Counted from the stretch's first letter, positions 7,733 to 16,803 are shown. The stretch: DNA of 64,000 bases from Chloroflexales bacterium ZM16-3 (GCA_004138175.2 RYFE02000005.1:124001-188000), one strand, 5' to 3'. Numbers and translations: made by a program. Notes: a model not told the origin generated them from the letters alone.

Positions 7733-10700
7733 ATGACATCCTTGTTTATTTCTTTCGAGAGAGAGACCTTGAAAGTCACGTCCTTGATAGAAGGACTGAG
7801 AGAAGAGAAATACCGTTTGTGGTATGACCGTGAAGGCATACTATCAGATAACAACAAGTGGCAAAAGTTTGCCGAGCAAGCTATTAGCAAAGCAGATGCG
7901 GTAATTTTATGTATTGAATCGGGGGTATCAATTTCAAAGAGAGTATGCGATGAAGTCGATATCGCTATCAGTCAAAGAAAACTAATTGTCCCCGTGGTTT
8001 TTGAGGTGCCAGGAACTCCGCCCCAGCAACTATCTGATCTAGGCTTGCAAGAGAAACACCATTGTCAAATATTCGCAGAAGACAGAAATTGGGGCTCTTG
8101 TATGCGGGATTTGATTAACTTCTTGGCATGTGAGGGTGTTGTTGTTACGAGACATGGGTTGGATTTAGAAAGAGAAACAAAAAACAGGAAAAATTATCAA
8201 GTATACCTTCATCGGCTTATCGAAAGTATTGGCAACTTGCATCCTATCTTTATAACAAACGACTCGTCTTCTACATATCTAGAGGATGTATATGTTCAAC
8301 TGCCTACAGAGATGACTCTACATGCAAAAATTGACAGATCATATATTCTGGAGTGGTGGTTGTCATCAGGGCTTAACGCTATTAATACAATAAGTACTAC
8401 AGACAGTGCTTTTTCTGACGCCAAATGGGATGCCTCTCCTATGGACACATTAGTTGAGCAAGAATATCATAAACATACAAAGCGAACTAAAAAGCAAGGA
8501 AGATCTGATTATATTCCTAGCATGGACGATGATAGCCAATTCCTCCAAAAAAGTTTCCGGTTACTGATTGAAGATGTTGCTGCGGCATGTTCACGGTTAG
8601 TAATTTTAGGCGGCCCAGGCACTGGGAAAAGCATGTGCGTTAGATATCTAGTACTATGCCTTGCAGGAGAGCAGTTGCTTCATTGCACACGCAATCTCAA
8701 TTTGAATGTATTAAGAACCTGGACACATAAAACACTCACACCTGTCTACATTGAATGGAGCAGCTTTGTTTCCTCAAATAGTTTTCCTGATGAACTTGAA
8801 ATACAGCCAACATTGCGGCATTTGATGGATTATCTCAAGAAAAGCCTGCTAAGCTATGATCCGGCGGGCCCGAGAGATGAGGCGTCTGACTTCCTTGCTG
8901 ATTATGAATTCGGATTGGATAAGTTAGAGAGCAGAATAGGAGGACAGCATCCTCGCTATCAAGAATATCTTGTTTACGAACAGCGCTTGCGTGAGAATAT
9001 ACAAAAAGTGCGGTTGTGGGGGGATAGTGCAGATAAAGCGAGCAATCGGGCCGAAATAATCAATTATCTGAACAGCCTTTCGCAAGATGTGATAGGGGAA
9101 TCTTTCAACGAATTATCCAGAGGAACTCCTGCCGTTGCCACTTCTTCAGAAATGCCACTTCCGGATTTTATTAAGGAAATAGAGGCAGACATCGTTGAGG
9201 GTAAGGCTCTTATAGTACTGGATGGATTAGATGAGATTCCATACCAGCAAAACAAGCTAAATCTAAGGCGCATGCAATTAAAGTCAATGGTTGCCACGTT
9301 ATCGAGTTACGGCAGTAGAATTATCGTTACAAGCAGGATCTACGCATATAGCGATTGGGAGTTGCCTGGTTTTTTTAGTGTACAACTGGCCCCCTTAAGA
9401 AATCACGATATAAGGAGTATTGCCAATAAGTTGTTCCGCATCACGATGAAGCCAGATGATGCCAGTAATGAAACAAGTAGATTTGTAGATACACTGACAA
9501 CCATTGACTCGGATTTAAAAAACAGCCCTCTATTCATTACCCTCTTGGTGGCCCTTTTTCAAGGCAAGAATCAAGAAATGCCTTCTCAAGAAGGAGAATT
9601 GTTCAAAGAGATCTTACTTCTGTTGCTAGGGAATTGGACCCAACGGAAGTCAAATACGCCCTCTTTACGGGAAATGTTAGGTAATCTATCGATTGAAGAG
9701 TTGATAGAACGACTGGCTACTATAGCCTATAAAGTTCATGCGCAGCTTGGTACAGAACATGCTACACCAATAATACCTGTCGATTTATTATACTCTTATA
9801 TGTTTCGGTTGGGGTTGGAGAGAGCTGTTGATGCAGTAACTCTACTGCACTATTTGAGTAAGAATACGGGGATACTTCTGTCTATAGGTAAATCTGAAAA
9901 TGGAGATATGTTTCGATTTGCTCATCGATCTTTCCAGGAATATCTGTCAAGTATCTATATTGCAGAACAGTGTAAACAAAGAGGAAACTATGATTATGTC
10001 AGAGAGTTGATAAGCTCGAATCCTATTCTTTGGCGAATACCATGCCTGCTCATACCACACGTATTAAGAGATAAAAACACACCCCACGAGATATGGAGGC
10101 TGCTGGAAGATCTCATATCAGAATGTACAGACACAGTGACACCTGATAGCTTGAAAAGTCATTGGCCAGTATGGCTTGCAGGAAAAATCGCAGAGCGTGA
10201 AAGATTAACTACTGGTGAATCGAGAGGATACGAGGGCTTTGTGCTTACTAAACTCCAAAGTTGCCTGGGTAAGGTACTGTCAATCTCAGGAAAAACTGAC
10301 ATCTCACAAAATGAACGATACGATATAGGGAAAGTACTGGCACTTTCCGGAGATAAGCGTTTGGGCGTAGGGGTAGATGCAAATGGAATAGCACAAATTC
10401 ATTGGTGTGAAATAAAATCAGATGATCAGGAGCCCTTTTTTATTTCCCTTTACCCAATAACATATCAGCAATATCTGTCATTCTTGACGGCTAAAGATGG
10501 TCATAATGATGAAATATGGTGGCGTGGGCTGTATCATCGTCAAGATGTGCCGGGAAATCAGACAAATAAAAGTGCTAATGCTCCTGTCGATAATATTAGT
10601 TGGTATGACGCGCTAGTGTTTTGTAGATGGCTAAGCAGCAAGTTCGGGTATGAAGTTAGTTTGCCTACGGAGGAGCAATGGGAGTTGGTAGCTCGAGCGA

Positions 10701-11074
10701 AGAACCAGACCTGGAACTATCCATGGGGTGAAGGATATATTAGTGGCTATGCCAATATAGATGAAACTGCGAGATATGGTGGAAGTAAGCACGGCCCAAA
10801 CTATTTAGGGCATACGGTGGCTGTTGGGATTTATCCTGAGAGCACCTCTCCATATGGCGTGATGGATCTTATTGGCAATGTATGGGAGTGGACTCTTACG
10901 GCATATACCTTTCCAAATAACTATGATCTATCGATTAATATCACCAGAGTATTAAAGGGCGGCGGTTGGGATAGCACAGCCTCCCAATGTGTTATTGGTG
11001 CCAGAATGGGATTAGATCCATTTTCAAGAAGTAGTAATATAGGTTTTCGTATATGTAAGCGGATGGGTTCATAG
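7733..11074 (+). CDS. TIR-NACHT-FGE/SUMF1 domain protein, NLR-like
   Basis: This 1113-residue three-part protein begins with a TIR domain (about 1-130; 'LFISFERE', 'VSISKRVCDEVDIA' with Glu74 where TIR NADases have their catalytic Glu). A NACHT-type STAND ATPase follows: Walker A 'GGPGTGKS' near residue 293, Walker B 'LIVLDGLDEIP' near 492-502, sensor region 'RIIVTSRIY'. About 200 residues separate Walker A and B, roughly twice the usual distance. A helical part (about 620-880) contains the NACHT-typical 'FAHRSFQEYLSSIYIAEQ'. The C-terminus (about 900-1113) is an FGE-sulfatase fold ('PVDNISWYDALVFCRWL', 'GNVWEWT', 'GFRICK'). Only one of the two FGE active-site cysteines is visible (GGGWDSTASQC), so it is probably a ligand-binding sensor. 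A phage-defence or stress role is inferred from architecture. Confidence 0.88.
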   Translation: MTSLFISFERETLKVTSLIEGLREEKYRLWYDREGILSDNNKWQKFAEQAISKADAVILCIESGVSISKRVCDEVDIAISQRKLIVPVVFEVPGTPPQQLSDLGLQEKHHCQIFAEDRNWGSCMRDLINFLACEGVVVTRHGLDLERETKNRKNYQVYLHRLIESIGNLHPIFITNDSSSTYLEDVYVQLPTEMTLHAKIDRSYILEWWLSSGLNAINTISTTDSAFSDAKWDASPMDTLVEQEYHKHTKRTKKQGRSDYIPSMDDDSQFLQKSFRLLIEDVAAACSRLVILGGPGTGKSMCVRYLVLCLAGEQLLHCTRNLNLNVLRTWTHKTLTPVYIEWSSFVSSNSFPDELEIQPTLRHLMDYLKKSLLSYDPAGPRDEASDFLADYEFGLDKLESRIGGQHPRYQEYLVYEQRLRENIQKVRLWGDSADKASNRAEIINYLNSLSQDVIGESFNELSRGTPAVATSSEMPLPDFIKEIEADIVEGKALIVLDGLDEIPYQQNKLNLRRMQLKSMVATLSSYGSRIIVTSRIYAYSDWELPGFFSVQLAPLRNHDIRSIANKLFRITMKPDDASNETSRFVDTLTTIDSDLKNSPLFITLLVALFQGKNQEMPSQEGELFKEILLLLLGNWTQRKSNTPSLREMLGNLSIEELIERLATIAYKVHAQLGTEHATPIIPVDLLYSYMFRLGLERAVDAVTLLHYLSKNTGILLSIGKSENGDMFRFAHRSFQEYLSSIYIAEQCKQRGNYDYVRELISSNPILWRIPCLLIPHVLRDKNTPHEIWRLLEDLISECTDTVTPDSLKSHWPVWLAGKIAERERLTTGESRGYEGFVLTKLQSCLGKVLSISGKTDISQNERYDIGKVLALSGDKRLGVGVDANGIAQIHWCEIKSDDQEPFFISLYPITYQQYLSFLTAKDGHNDEIWWRGLYHRQDVPGNQTNKSANAPVDNISWYDALVFCRWLSSKFGYEVSLPTEEQWELVARAKNQTWNYPWGEGYISGYANIDETARYGGSKHGPNYLGHTVAVGIYPESTSPYGVMDLIGNVWEWTLTAYTFPNNYDLSINITRVLKGGGWDSTASQCVIGARMGLDPFSRSSNIGFRICKRMGS

Positions 11075-11421
11075 TGGCTCATTGGGGGTCAATGTGAAGG
11101 ATACCTGCGCGCCCTGTGACTTAAAACGTAACCTTGCCGCGACTGAGAGATTGCGTAATTGATGGTTGCTCTGCCAGTGCCCCCGCTATGCAGCCATGGC
11201 GAGACTCACCCTCCTCGGTTTGCGACCGCGTCCACTGCGGCTCGGCGCCGCGTCGGCCTGCTGCATGCATGATCGTGTCCTTGCGCATGTGGGCCTGTGC
11301 GGTAAGGACATGGTCGATCAACTCCGGCGTCCGCAGGTTGAAGTGATGTCCCTGCAGATGCCGAGAGGCTCGCCCTACACGCCCCTGAGCGGCGAAGCCG
11401 CTCCCACACCCTCATCGTGCC
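11075..11421. other. Gene-free gap at the right edge of the A+T-rich island
   Basis: Base composition changes here from A+T-rich back to G+C-rich. Short open frames exist on both strands but I recognise none. The minus strand could hold coding debris (for example around 11121-11350) without a recognisable family. A small hairpin with a GAA loop lies at 11387-11403 and may end transcription. Confidence 0.5.
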
Positions 11422-12594
11422 CTACCACAGCGTGAGCTGCTCGGCGACGGGGCGGGGCGCGTAGGCCCGCTCAAGGGCGGCGCGTGGGCGGCCGAAGAAG
11501 CGCCCGTCGAGGGTGACGAAGTCGCGGGCCTTGTTGGCCTGCGGGCCGAGCGCCTTGAGGTGCTCCAGGTCGCGGAAGGGGTGCAGCCGGCGCAGGCGCA
11601 GGATTCGCTCGACGCTGACCGGGCCGATGCCGGGGATGCGCAGCAGCTGCTCGGGGCCGGCGCTGTTCAGCTCGACGGGGAAGCGCTCGGGGTGGGCCAG
11701 CGCCCAGGCCAGCTTCGGGTCCAGGTGCAGCGGCAGATCGCCCCCGGCGTCATAGGGCAGCTCGGCCTGGTGGAATCCATACTGGCGCAGCAGCCAGTCG
11801 GCCTGCTGGAGATGGAGGACGCGGGCCTGCGGGGTGCGCTCGGCACCCTCCAGCGGCGTGCCGGCCAGCGGTCGGAAGGCCCCGAAGTAGACCCGGCGTA
11901 GCCCGAGGTCGCTGTAGAGCCAGCTCCCGGCCCCGAGCAGGTCCCGGTCGCGCTCGCCGCCGGCGCCCACCACAAACTGCGTGGCCAGGCCCGAGCCGAT
12001 CTTCCCGGCCTGCTGCCAGTCGCGCGCCCAGCGCAGGCGCTCGACCAGATCCTGCCCCCAGCTGCGCTCGGGCGAGATGCGGGCTAGGAACTCGGGGCCG
12101 GGCGCCTCCAGATTCAGGCTGATCCGGTCGGCCAGGCGCGCGGCGCGCTCCACGTCGCCCGCCGAGGTGCCGGGCAGCAGCTTAACGTGGACGTAGCCCG
12201 TGTACTGGTGCTGCACGCGCAGGTGCTCGACGCCGTCGAGCATCTGGCCGACGGCCGCGTTGACCCCGCCGCTGACCGCCGTGGAGACGAACAGCCCCTG
12301 GACGGCCCCGGCCGCGTGGCGCGGCAGGAAGCTGGCGGCCAGCTCCTCGGGCGCGAGCGTGGCCCTGGGCAGATCGTTGGCCGCGCGCAGCGGGCAGTAG
12401 GCGCAGTTCCAGACGCAGGCGCTGCTCATCAGCACGCGGAACACCGGCTTGGCCCGCCCGCCCGGCTCGTCGGACTCGGGCGCGACCCAGCTGGCCCGCT
12501 TCGGCGTGTGCCTGCGGCCTCCCTGGCTAAAGGTGTTGCACACATCGAAGCGCGCCGCGTCGGCGAGCATGTCCAGCTTGGCGTCGAGATCCAT
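11422..12594 (-). CDS. Putative DNA modification/repair radical SAM protein with HhH domain
   Basis: This 390-residue protein begins 'MDLDAKLDMLADAARFDVC', the typical opening of the radical SAM family that is usually encoded beside a uracil-DNA-glycosylase-like partner (rSAM_link_UDG). The cluster-binding motif is 'CVWNCAYCPLR' (CxxxCxxC, near residue 60). A helix-hairpin-helix segment near the C-terminus ('LLRIPGIGPVSVERILRL') suggests DNA binding. The expected glycosylase partner is not on either side in this window. The substrate is unknown; the role in DNA repair or modification comes from the family, not from visible chemistry. Confidence 0.85.
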   Translation of the reverse strand: MDLDAKLDMLADAARFDVCNTFSQGGRRHTPKRASWVAPESDEPGGRAKPVFRVLMSSACVWNCAYCPLRAANDLPRATLAPEELAASFLPRHAAGAVQGLFVSTAVSGGVNAAVGQMLDGVEHLRVQHQYTGYVHVKLLPGTSAGDVERAARLADRISLNLEAPGPEFLARISPERSWGQDLVERLRWARDWQQAGKIGSGLATQFVVGAGGERDRDLLGAGSWLYSDLGLRRVYFGAFRPLAGTPLEGAERTPQARVLHLQQADWLLRQYGFHQAELPYDAGGDLPLHLDPKLAWALAHPERFPVELNSAGPEQLLRIPGIGPVSVERILRLRRLHPFRDLEHLKALGPQANKARDFVTLDGRFFGRPRAALERAYAPRPVAEQLTLW

Positions 12595-12724
12595 TGGCGA
12601 CAGGGTGCGGGCTTGCTGTTAGGTCTGTTTATTTTAGCATGTTCGATAAGCTCCCCCGGTGCGGCGTCGCCTAGCGGCTGAATCCACGAACTCGACCAAG
12701 GCCGCGAAGGCGGTCATCGCAGAC

Positions 12725-14419
12725 CTATACGTGATCGCCCTGCGATGTGCGTCGCAGATCGATGCCCAGGCTCTCGGCGACTGAGACGAGCTTCGCCAGG
12801 AAGAGCGGCAGAGTGTCGAAGGCACCGTCGCCGCCGCTCTGGAGCACCTTGAGCTCGTGGATCTCCGGCATATGCGCGGCGAGTTCTGGCAGGCGCTCCA
12901 CCAATCGGCTGGCCAGATCGCGCTCGCCAATCAGATTGCGTACCTCCTGGCGGACGCGCTCGACCTCGGTCTCGCGCGCTGCGGTCTCCAGGCGCACTCG
13001 GTCGGCGGCTTCCTGCAACTCAAGCTGCGACAGCGTCTCCAGGCGGACGCGTTCGAGGTTCGCCTGCTGCTGCTGCTGGCGGAGCGCATCTTCCTGCGCC
13101 TGTATCGCCTGGCCCAGCTCGGCCGCGATCTGCTTGAGGGTCATCTCACGGGCGATCCGCTGCTGCTCGGCCTCAAGGTGGCTTTCCGCCAGGCGTGTCT
13201 CCTCGACCATCTCTTGCAGCGCGCGGGCGACATCCAGCGCCTTGCGCTGCGCCCCTGCCTCCGCGTCAAGCTGCGCGCGTGTGATCGACTCGGCCTGTGC
13301 CCGCCGCAGCGCATCGAGCGTGGCCTCCTGCGCGATCCGCGCCGCCTCGGCGCTTAGCCGCTGATCGGCCTCCTGGCGGGCCAGCGAGGTTTCCAGCTCA
13401 AGCTGGAGCTGCTGCTGCGTGGTCTGCTGCTCGCGGGTGAATCGCACGCCCTCCTGCGACAGCCGGATCTCTTGCGCCTCGGTCTGTTTGGTCTGCGTGG
13501 TGCGGGCAATCTCGACCATCGTCTCCGCCTCGCTGGTTTCGGCCAGCTTGCGGTTTTGCAGCTCCTTCACCCGGATCTCGTCTTGTGCCAGCAGGTAGCT
13601 GATCCGCGCTGTCTTCTCCTGCTCATAGCGGAACGGGGCCTGGAGGTGCTCCCACAAGCGCTGCGAGCTGACCAGCGCCTCCTTGATCTGCACCGTGACG
13701 ATTTTGATGCCCAGACCCTCGTCGGCCTCCTGCCCGCGCCCCTCGGCCACAGCTTTCAGGCGCGCCGTCAGCTCGGCGATGATCGGCTCTTTGTCGGTCA
13801 ACACCTCCTCGACGCTCATCGTGGCGATCTTGTCCTTGATGGCCGCCTCTGCCTGTTCGCCCAGCTGCGCGTTGACGATCCCCAGCGGGTCGCGCACATC
13901 GGAGAAGTCAAGCTTGCGGTAGGCGACGCTAAAATCGTTGATCTGCCACTGGACATAGGCCAGGACGTTGATGCCCTGCTTCTCACGGCTGATGCTGTTG
14001 GCGACGATCCCAATCGTCTGCATCGCGGCGGGAACCACCAGGTAGGCGTCGGTGTAGGGGTTGTAGCGAAACGAGAGGCCCATCCCGATCGTCACCGGCT
14101 TTGGCCGACCGATGCGCGTATGCACCACATAGACATTTGGCGGAACGATGATCTGCTTAAAGATCCAGAAGCCAGTTGTGCGGACGGGTATCGGCTCCTT
14201 CTCAAGCTGGAGCTGTTCGGAGGTTTTGATCAGGTTGACCGGCGTCGAGGTGGAGGCCATCTTGCGCTGCGGCTGTGGCGGAAACGATCCCGGCGCGGAC
14301 ACCGCGACCGGCAAAGGCGTCGCGGCGTCAAATGGCGTCTTGCTCGATAGCTCTTCGTCGAGCTGCGCGCCTTGTTGCTCCTGGAACACATCGGCAGCGG
14401 CTTTGCGGCGCTGTTGCAT
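12725..14419 (-). CDS. SPFH/band-7 (flotillin-like) protein with long coiled coil
   Basis: This 564-residue protein has an SPFH domain at about 90-290 ('ISREKQGINVLAYVQWQINDF', 'LGEQAEAAIKDKIATMSVEEVL'). A long Glu/Gln/Ala-rich coiled coil (about 290-510) follows, as in flotillins, and then a short C-terminal segment. No N-terminal transmembrane helix is evident, so membrane attachment may be peripheral. I chose the ATG at 14419 because AAGGAGG lies 7 bases upstream. Flotillin-like proteins scaffold membrane microdomains; the specific clients are unknown. The neighbouring heme lipoprotein and bc-type genes do not establish a functional link. Confidence 0.82.
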   Translation of the reverse strand: MQQRRKAAADVFQEQQGAQLDEELSSKTPFDAATPLPVAVSAPGSFPPQPQRKMASTSTPVNLIKTSEQLQLEKEPIPVRTTGFWIFKQIIVPPNVYVVHTRIGRPKPVTIGMGLSFRYNPYTDAYLVVPAAMQTIGIVANSISREKQGINVLAYVQWQINDFSVAYRKLDFSDVRDPLGIVNAQLGEQAEAAIKDKIATMSVEEVLTDKEPIIAELTARLKAVAEGRGQEADEGLGIKIVTVQIKEALVSSQRLWEHLQAPFRYEQEKTARISYLLAQDEIRVKELQNRKLAETSEAETMVEIARTTQTKQTEAQEIRLSQEGVRFTREQQTTQQQLQLELETSLARQEADQRLSAEAARIAQEATLDALRRAQAESITRAQLDAEAGAQRKALDVARALQEMVEETRLAESHLEAEQQRIAREMTLKQIAAELGQAIQAQEDALRQQQQQANLERVRLETLSQLELQEAADRVRLETAARETEVERVRQEVRNLIGERDLASRLVERLPELAAHMPEIHELKVLQSGGDGAFDTLPLFLAKLVSVAESLGIDLRRTSQGDHV

Positions 14420-14538
14420 ATCAGCCTCCTTATGTACTCCGAAAGACGGAGTTGCACGCAAGATACGCTGCGCTGCGATAGAATGTTACAGGTGTGGCAG
14501 CTCTAATAGCTTTGCGCTTGGCTTTGATGCCGAATAGC

Positions 14539-14579
14539 AGAGGGGCGAAGGGAGCGCCATGCGCTCCCTTCGCCCCTCT
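14539..14579 (-). terminator. 19-bp perfect hairpin after the heme-binding lipoprotein gene
   Basis: Arms 14539-14557 and 14561-14579 pair perfectly around CAT. It lies 22 bp beyond the stop of the gene ending at 14602. No T-run follows. Confidence 0.65.
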
Positions 14580-14601
14580 CTTTAACTACAAGGTGTGGGG
14601 G

Positions 14602-15600
14602 CTACTTCCACTCAAGCGTGAGCACCTCCTGGCTGACCTTGTGATCGGCGTCGCCAGCGTTATCGGCCACAGCGATCCCGAAGGGCGTCGGCTTAGAGAC
14701 GGTCAGCACCGCGTCGTCCGAATTGCCGGTGTTCAGCAAGCGCCGCTGCACCACCACCCACTTGCCATCGGCCCACACGCCGTTGGTCTCGACATCGGCC
14801 ACCGAGCCGGTCGGCTTCGATAGCACATAGCCGGGGACGGTGTCGCCCGCCGAGAGCTTCGCCTGGTCGAAGGCCACCTTGTCCGAGTCCAGCAGGATGA
14901 GCGACTTCAGATCGGTGCCGCTCATAAACAGCGGGACGGGGTTCTCCTTCGCGCCATCGGTGTTGCTCACGAAACCGCCCGAGTCGGTCGTGTCGGTCAC
15001 GCGCGGGCTGCCCATGCTGGTGGGGTCCACGAGGTTGATCCAGCCCATATCGTTGGTGTAGCCGACCGGGTTGGTGCGGGCCGACATCCAGAACCAGCCG
15101 TCGTAGCGCACATCGGCGCTATCGGAGCCCATCCACCACTCCTCCTGGTTGGTGCTGGTGTTATGGCAGGTTGCGGTGCAGCCCTTGCTGGCGAAGGCCG
15201 CGTTGTTGCCAATCGGCCAGATAAACGAGAGGAAATCCTCTTGGCCCGTGCGGGTGAACGCCGTGCCATCCCAGGTCCAGGTGTTGCGGTGCAGGGAGTC
15301 GGTGGGGTCGGCCCACTCGCTGCGGATAACAATGTACTGGCCATCGTAGGCGGCCTGGAGCGTCACGGTCGGGCCGCCCGGCTTGTCGGGGAGGGCGGTG
15401 ATGGTGGCCACGTCGAGCTTGGGAGCCTGGGCCCAGTAGGCCGCAGCGGCGTCGAGCGTGGTCGCATCGACCTTGACGGCGGTCAGGGTGTTGGGCTTGG
15501 CGGCCGGGGCGGCGGCCGGCGTGGAGCCAGATGCCCCACAGGCGGCGACGACGAAGGCCAGGACGATCGCGAGGGTCTCGACGAGCAGTAGGCGTTTCAT
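14602..15600 (-). CDS. Ethylbenzene-dehydrogenase-related heme-binding lipoprotein
   Basis: This 332-residue exported protein has a lipoprotein signal ('VVAACGASG' lipobox near residue 20) and matches the pattern of the EB_dh/cytochrome c-552-DMSO-reductase-gamma-like heme-binding domain ('SEWADPTDSLHRNTWTWDG', 'DDAVLTVSKPTPFGIAVADNAG'). A heme-attachment-like motif 'GCTATCHN' has three residues between the cysteines (CxxxCH) instead of two. The ATG at 15600 follows AAAGGAGAG. Its gene lies just downstream of cytochrome b and Rieske on the same strand but behind a double hairpin, so it is probably a separate unit. An electron-transfer role outside the membrane is inferred. Confidence 0.75.
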   Translation of the reverse strand: MKRLLLVETLAIVLAFVVAACGASGSTPAAAPAAKPNTLTAVKVDATTLDAAAAYWAQAPKLDVATITALPDKPGGPTVTLQAAYDGQYIVIRSEWADPTDSLHRNTWTWDGTAFTRTGQEDFLSFIWPIGNNAAFASKGCTATCHNTSTNQEEWWMGSDSADVRYDGWFWMSARTNPVGYTNDMGWINLVDPTSMGSPRVTDTTDSGGFVSNTDGAKENPVPLFMSGTDLKSLILLDSDKVAFDQAKLSAGDTVPGYVLSKPTGSVADVETNGVWADGKWVVVQRRLLNTGNSDDAVLTVSKPTPFGIAVADNAGDADHKVSQEVLTLEWK

Positions 15601-15651
15601 AGCTCTCTCTCCTTTAACACGTTTCACATCGACGGTGCTCTTCGGTGGGGT

Positions 15652-15720
15652 GTGGGGCGGCAAAGCCGCCCCACGTTATTTTTTGGTGTGGTTGGGCGGC
15701 TTCACCGCCCAACCACACCA
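15652..15720 (-). terminator. Double hairpin after the cytochrome b gene
   Basis: There are two consecutive stems: 15652-15661/15665-15674 (loop AAA) and 15684-15699/15705-15720 (loop CTTCA). A T-rich stretch (ATTTTTT) lies between them. The pair sits between the cytochrome b stop (15728) and the next gene start (15600). Confidence 0.65.
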
Positions 15721-15727
15721 ACTGAGA

Positions 15728-16789
15728 TCAGGCGTATGCGGCCATCGCAAGGATGGTGAAGACGATGATCACGACGATATAGAAGATGCTGACCAGGGTG
15801 GTGACGGGCTTGTGCCAGGGGCGGCGCTCCTCGCTGCGGTCGATGAAGGGCAGCAGCACCATGCTGCCGAAGAGGAACAGCGGGATGAGGATGGTGGCCA
15901 CCGGCTCCAGGACACCGGGGAAGTACTTGAGCAGCTGGAAGTAGAACAGGAAGTACCACTCGGGGCGCGGCACGTAGCTGTTGCTGGTCGGGTCGGCGGG
16001 GAACTCCAGCGGCGCGTGGTTGGCCCATGTCATATAGACCAGCAGGGCCAGCAGGCCCAGCCCGGCGATGGTGTCGGTGATCACCCAGTGCGGGAAGAAG
16101 GGCACGAAGGTCTTGGACTGGGCCTGGGCCTTCTTGGTGATCGCCGGGGCCATGCCGTGGTGGCGCAGCTGGAAGATGTGGGCGACGATCAGCAGTGCGA
16201 CGGAGGCCGGCAGCAGCAGGATGTGCCCCGCGTAGAAGCGGGTCAGCGTCGCCTGGCCCAGCGCCTCGCCGCCGCGCATCAGGCGCATGATCAAGCCGCC
16301 GACCAGCGGCACCGACCCGGCGATCTCCGTGCCGACCTTGGTGGCCCAGTAGCCCTTCTGGTCCCAGGGCAGCAGGTAGCCGGTGAAGCCGAAGGCCAGC
16401 ACCAGGAAGAGCAGCAGCACGCCGGTGAGCCAGTTCAGCTCGCGGGGCTTCTTGTAGGCGCTGAAGTAGTAGGTGCGCAGCATGTGCAGCGAGGCCAGGA
16501 TCACCATCGCGCTCGACCCGTAGTGGTGAACCCCGCGCACCAGCCAGCCCAGCGGTAGCTGGTAGCTGATGTAGTCCACGCTGTTGTAGGCCCCCTCGGT
16601 GCTCGGGTCGTAGTAGAAGGCCAGCAGGATGCCGGTGACGATCTGGAGCATGAAGGCGATCAGGGTCAGCCCGCCCAGCGTGTACAGGAAGTTGCGGTGG
16701 ACGTACTTTGGCACTGGGTAGTTCAGGAAGCCGCGGATCGGCCCGCTGAGCCCGGTGCGCTCGTCAAACCACTGAAAAATGCGGTTCAT
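15728..16789 (-). CDS. Cytochrome b of a bc-type quinol oxidoreductase
   Basis: This 353-residue polytopic protein carries the four heme-ligating histidines in 'GVHHYGSSAMVILASLHMLR' (condensed: His in GVHHYG and SLHML) and in 'FYAGHILLLP'/'IVAHIFQLRHHG'. The quinol-site signature is 'PEWYFLFYF'. Length and fused b6/subunit-IV-like C-terminal helices match bacterial bc-type cytochrome b. The preferred start is ATG 16789 behind AAGGA; the overlapping GTG at 16792 is possible. It lies 14 bp after the Rieske gene, so the two form an operon. No cytochrome c1 gene is in the window. Confidence 0.93.
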   Translation of the reverse strand: MNRIFQWFDERTGLSGPIRGFLNYPVPKYVHRNFLYTLGGLTLIAFMLQIVTGILLAFYYDPSTEGAYNSVDYISYQLPLGWLVRGVHHYGSSAMVILASLHMLRTYYFSAYKKPRELNWLTGVLLLFLVLAFGFTGYLLPWDQKGYWATKVGTEIAGSVPLVGGLIMRLMRGGEALGQATLTRFYAGHILLLPASVALLIVAHIFQLRHHGMAPAITKKAQAQSKTFVPFFPHWVITDTIAGLGLLALLVYMTWANHAPLEFPADPTSNSYVPRPEWYFLFYFQLLKYFPGVLEPVATILIPLFLFGSMVLLPFIDRSEERRPWHKPVTTLVSIFYIVVIIVFTILAMAAYA

Positions 16790-16803
16790 CACGCTGTCCT
16801 TGG

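Noticed and set aside
7733-11074. Diversity-generating retroelement target
   Set aside because: The FGE-like C-terminus resembles such receptors, but no reverse transcriptase gene or template repeat is visible in the window.
11121-11415. Possible gene on the minus strand in the gap after the island
   Set aside because: Frames are short, lack a good RBS and match no family I know. I left it as gene-free DNA with possible debris.
12857-13357. Plus-strand frames opposite the SPFH coiled coil
   Set aside because: Low-complexity coiled-coil genes yield long antisense frames; no start signal or family resemblance.
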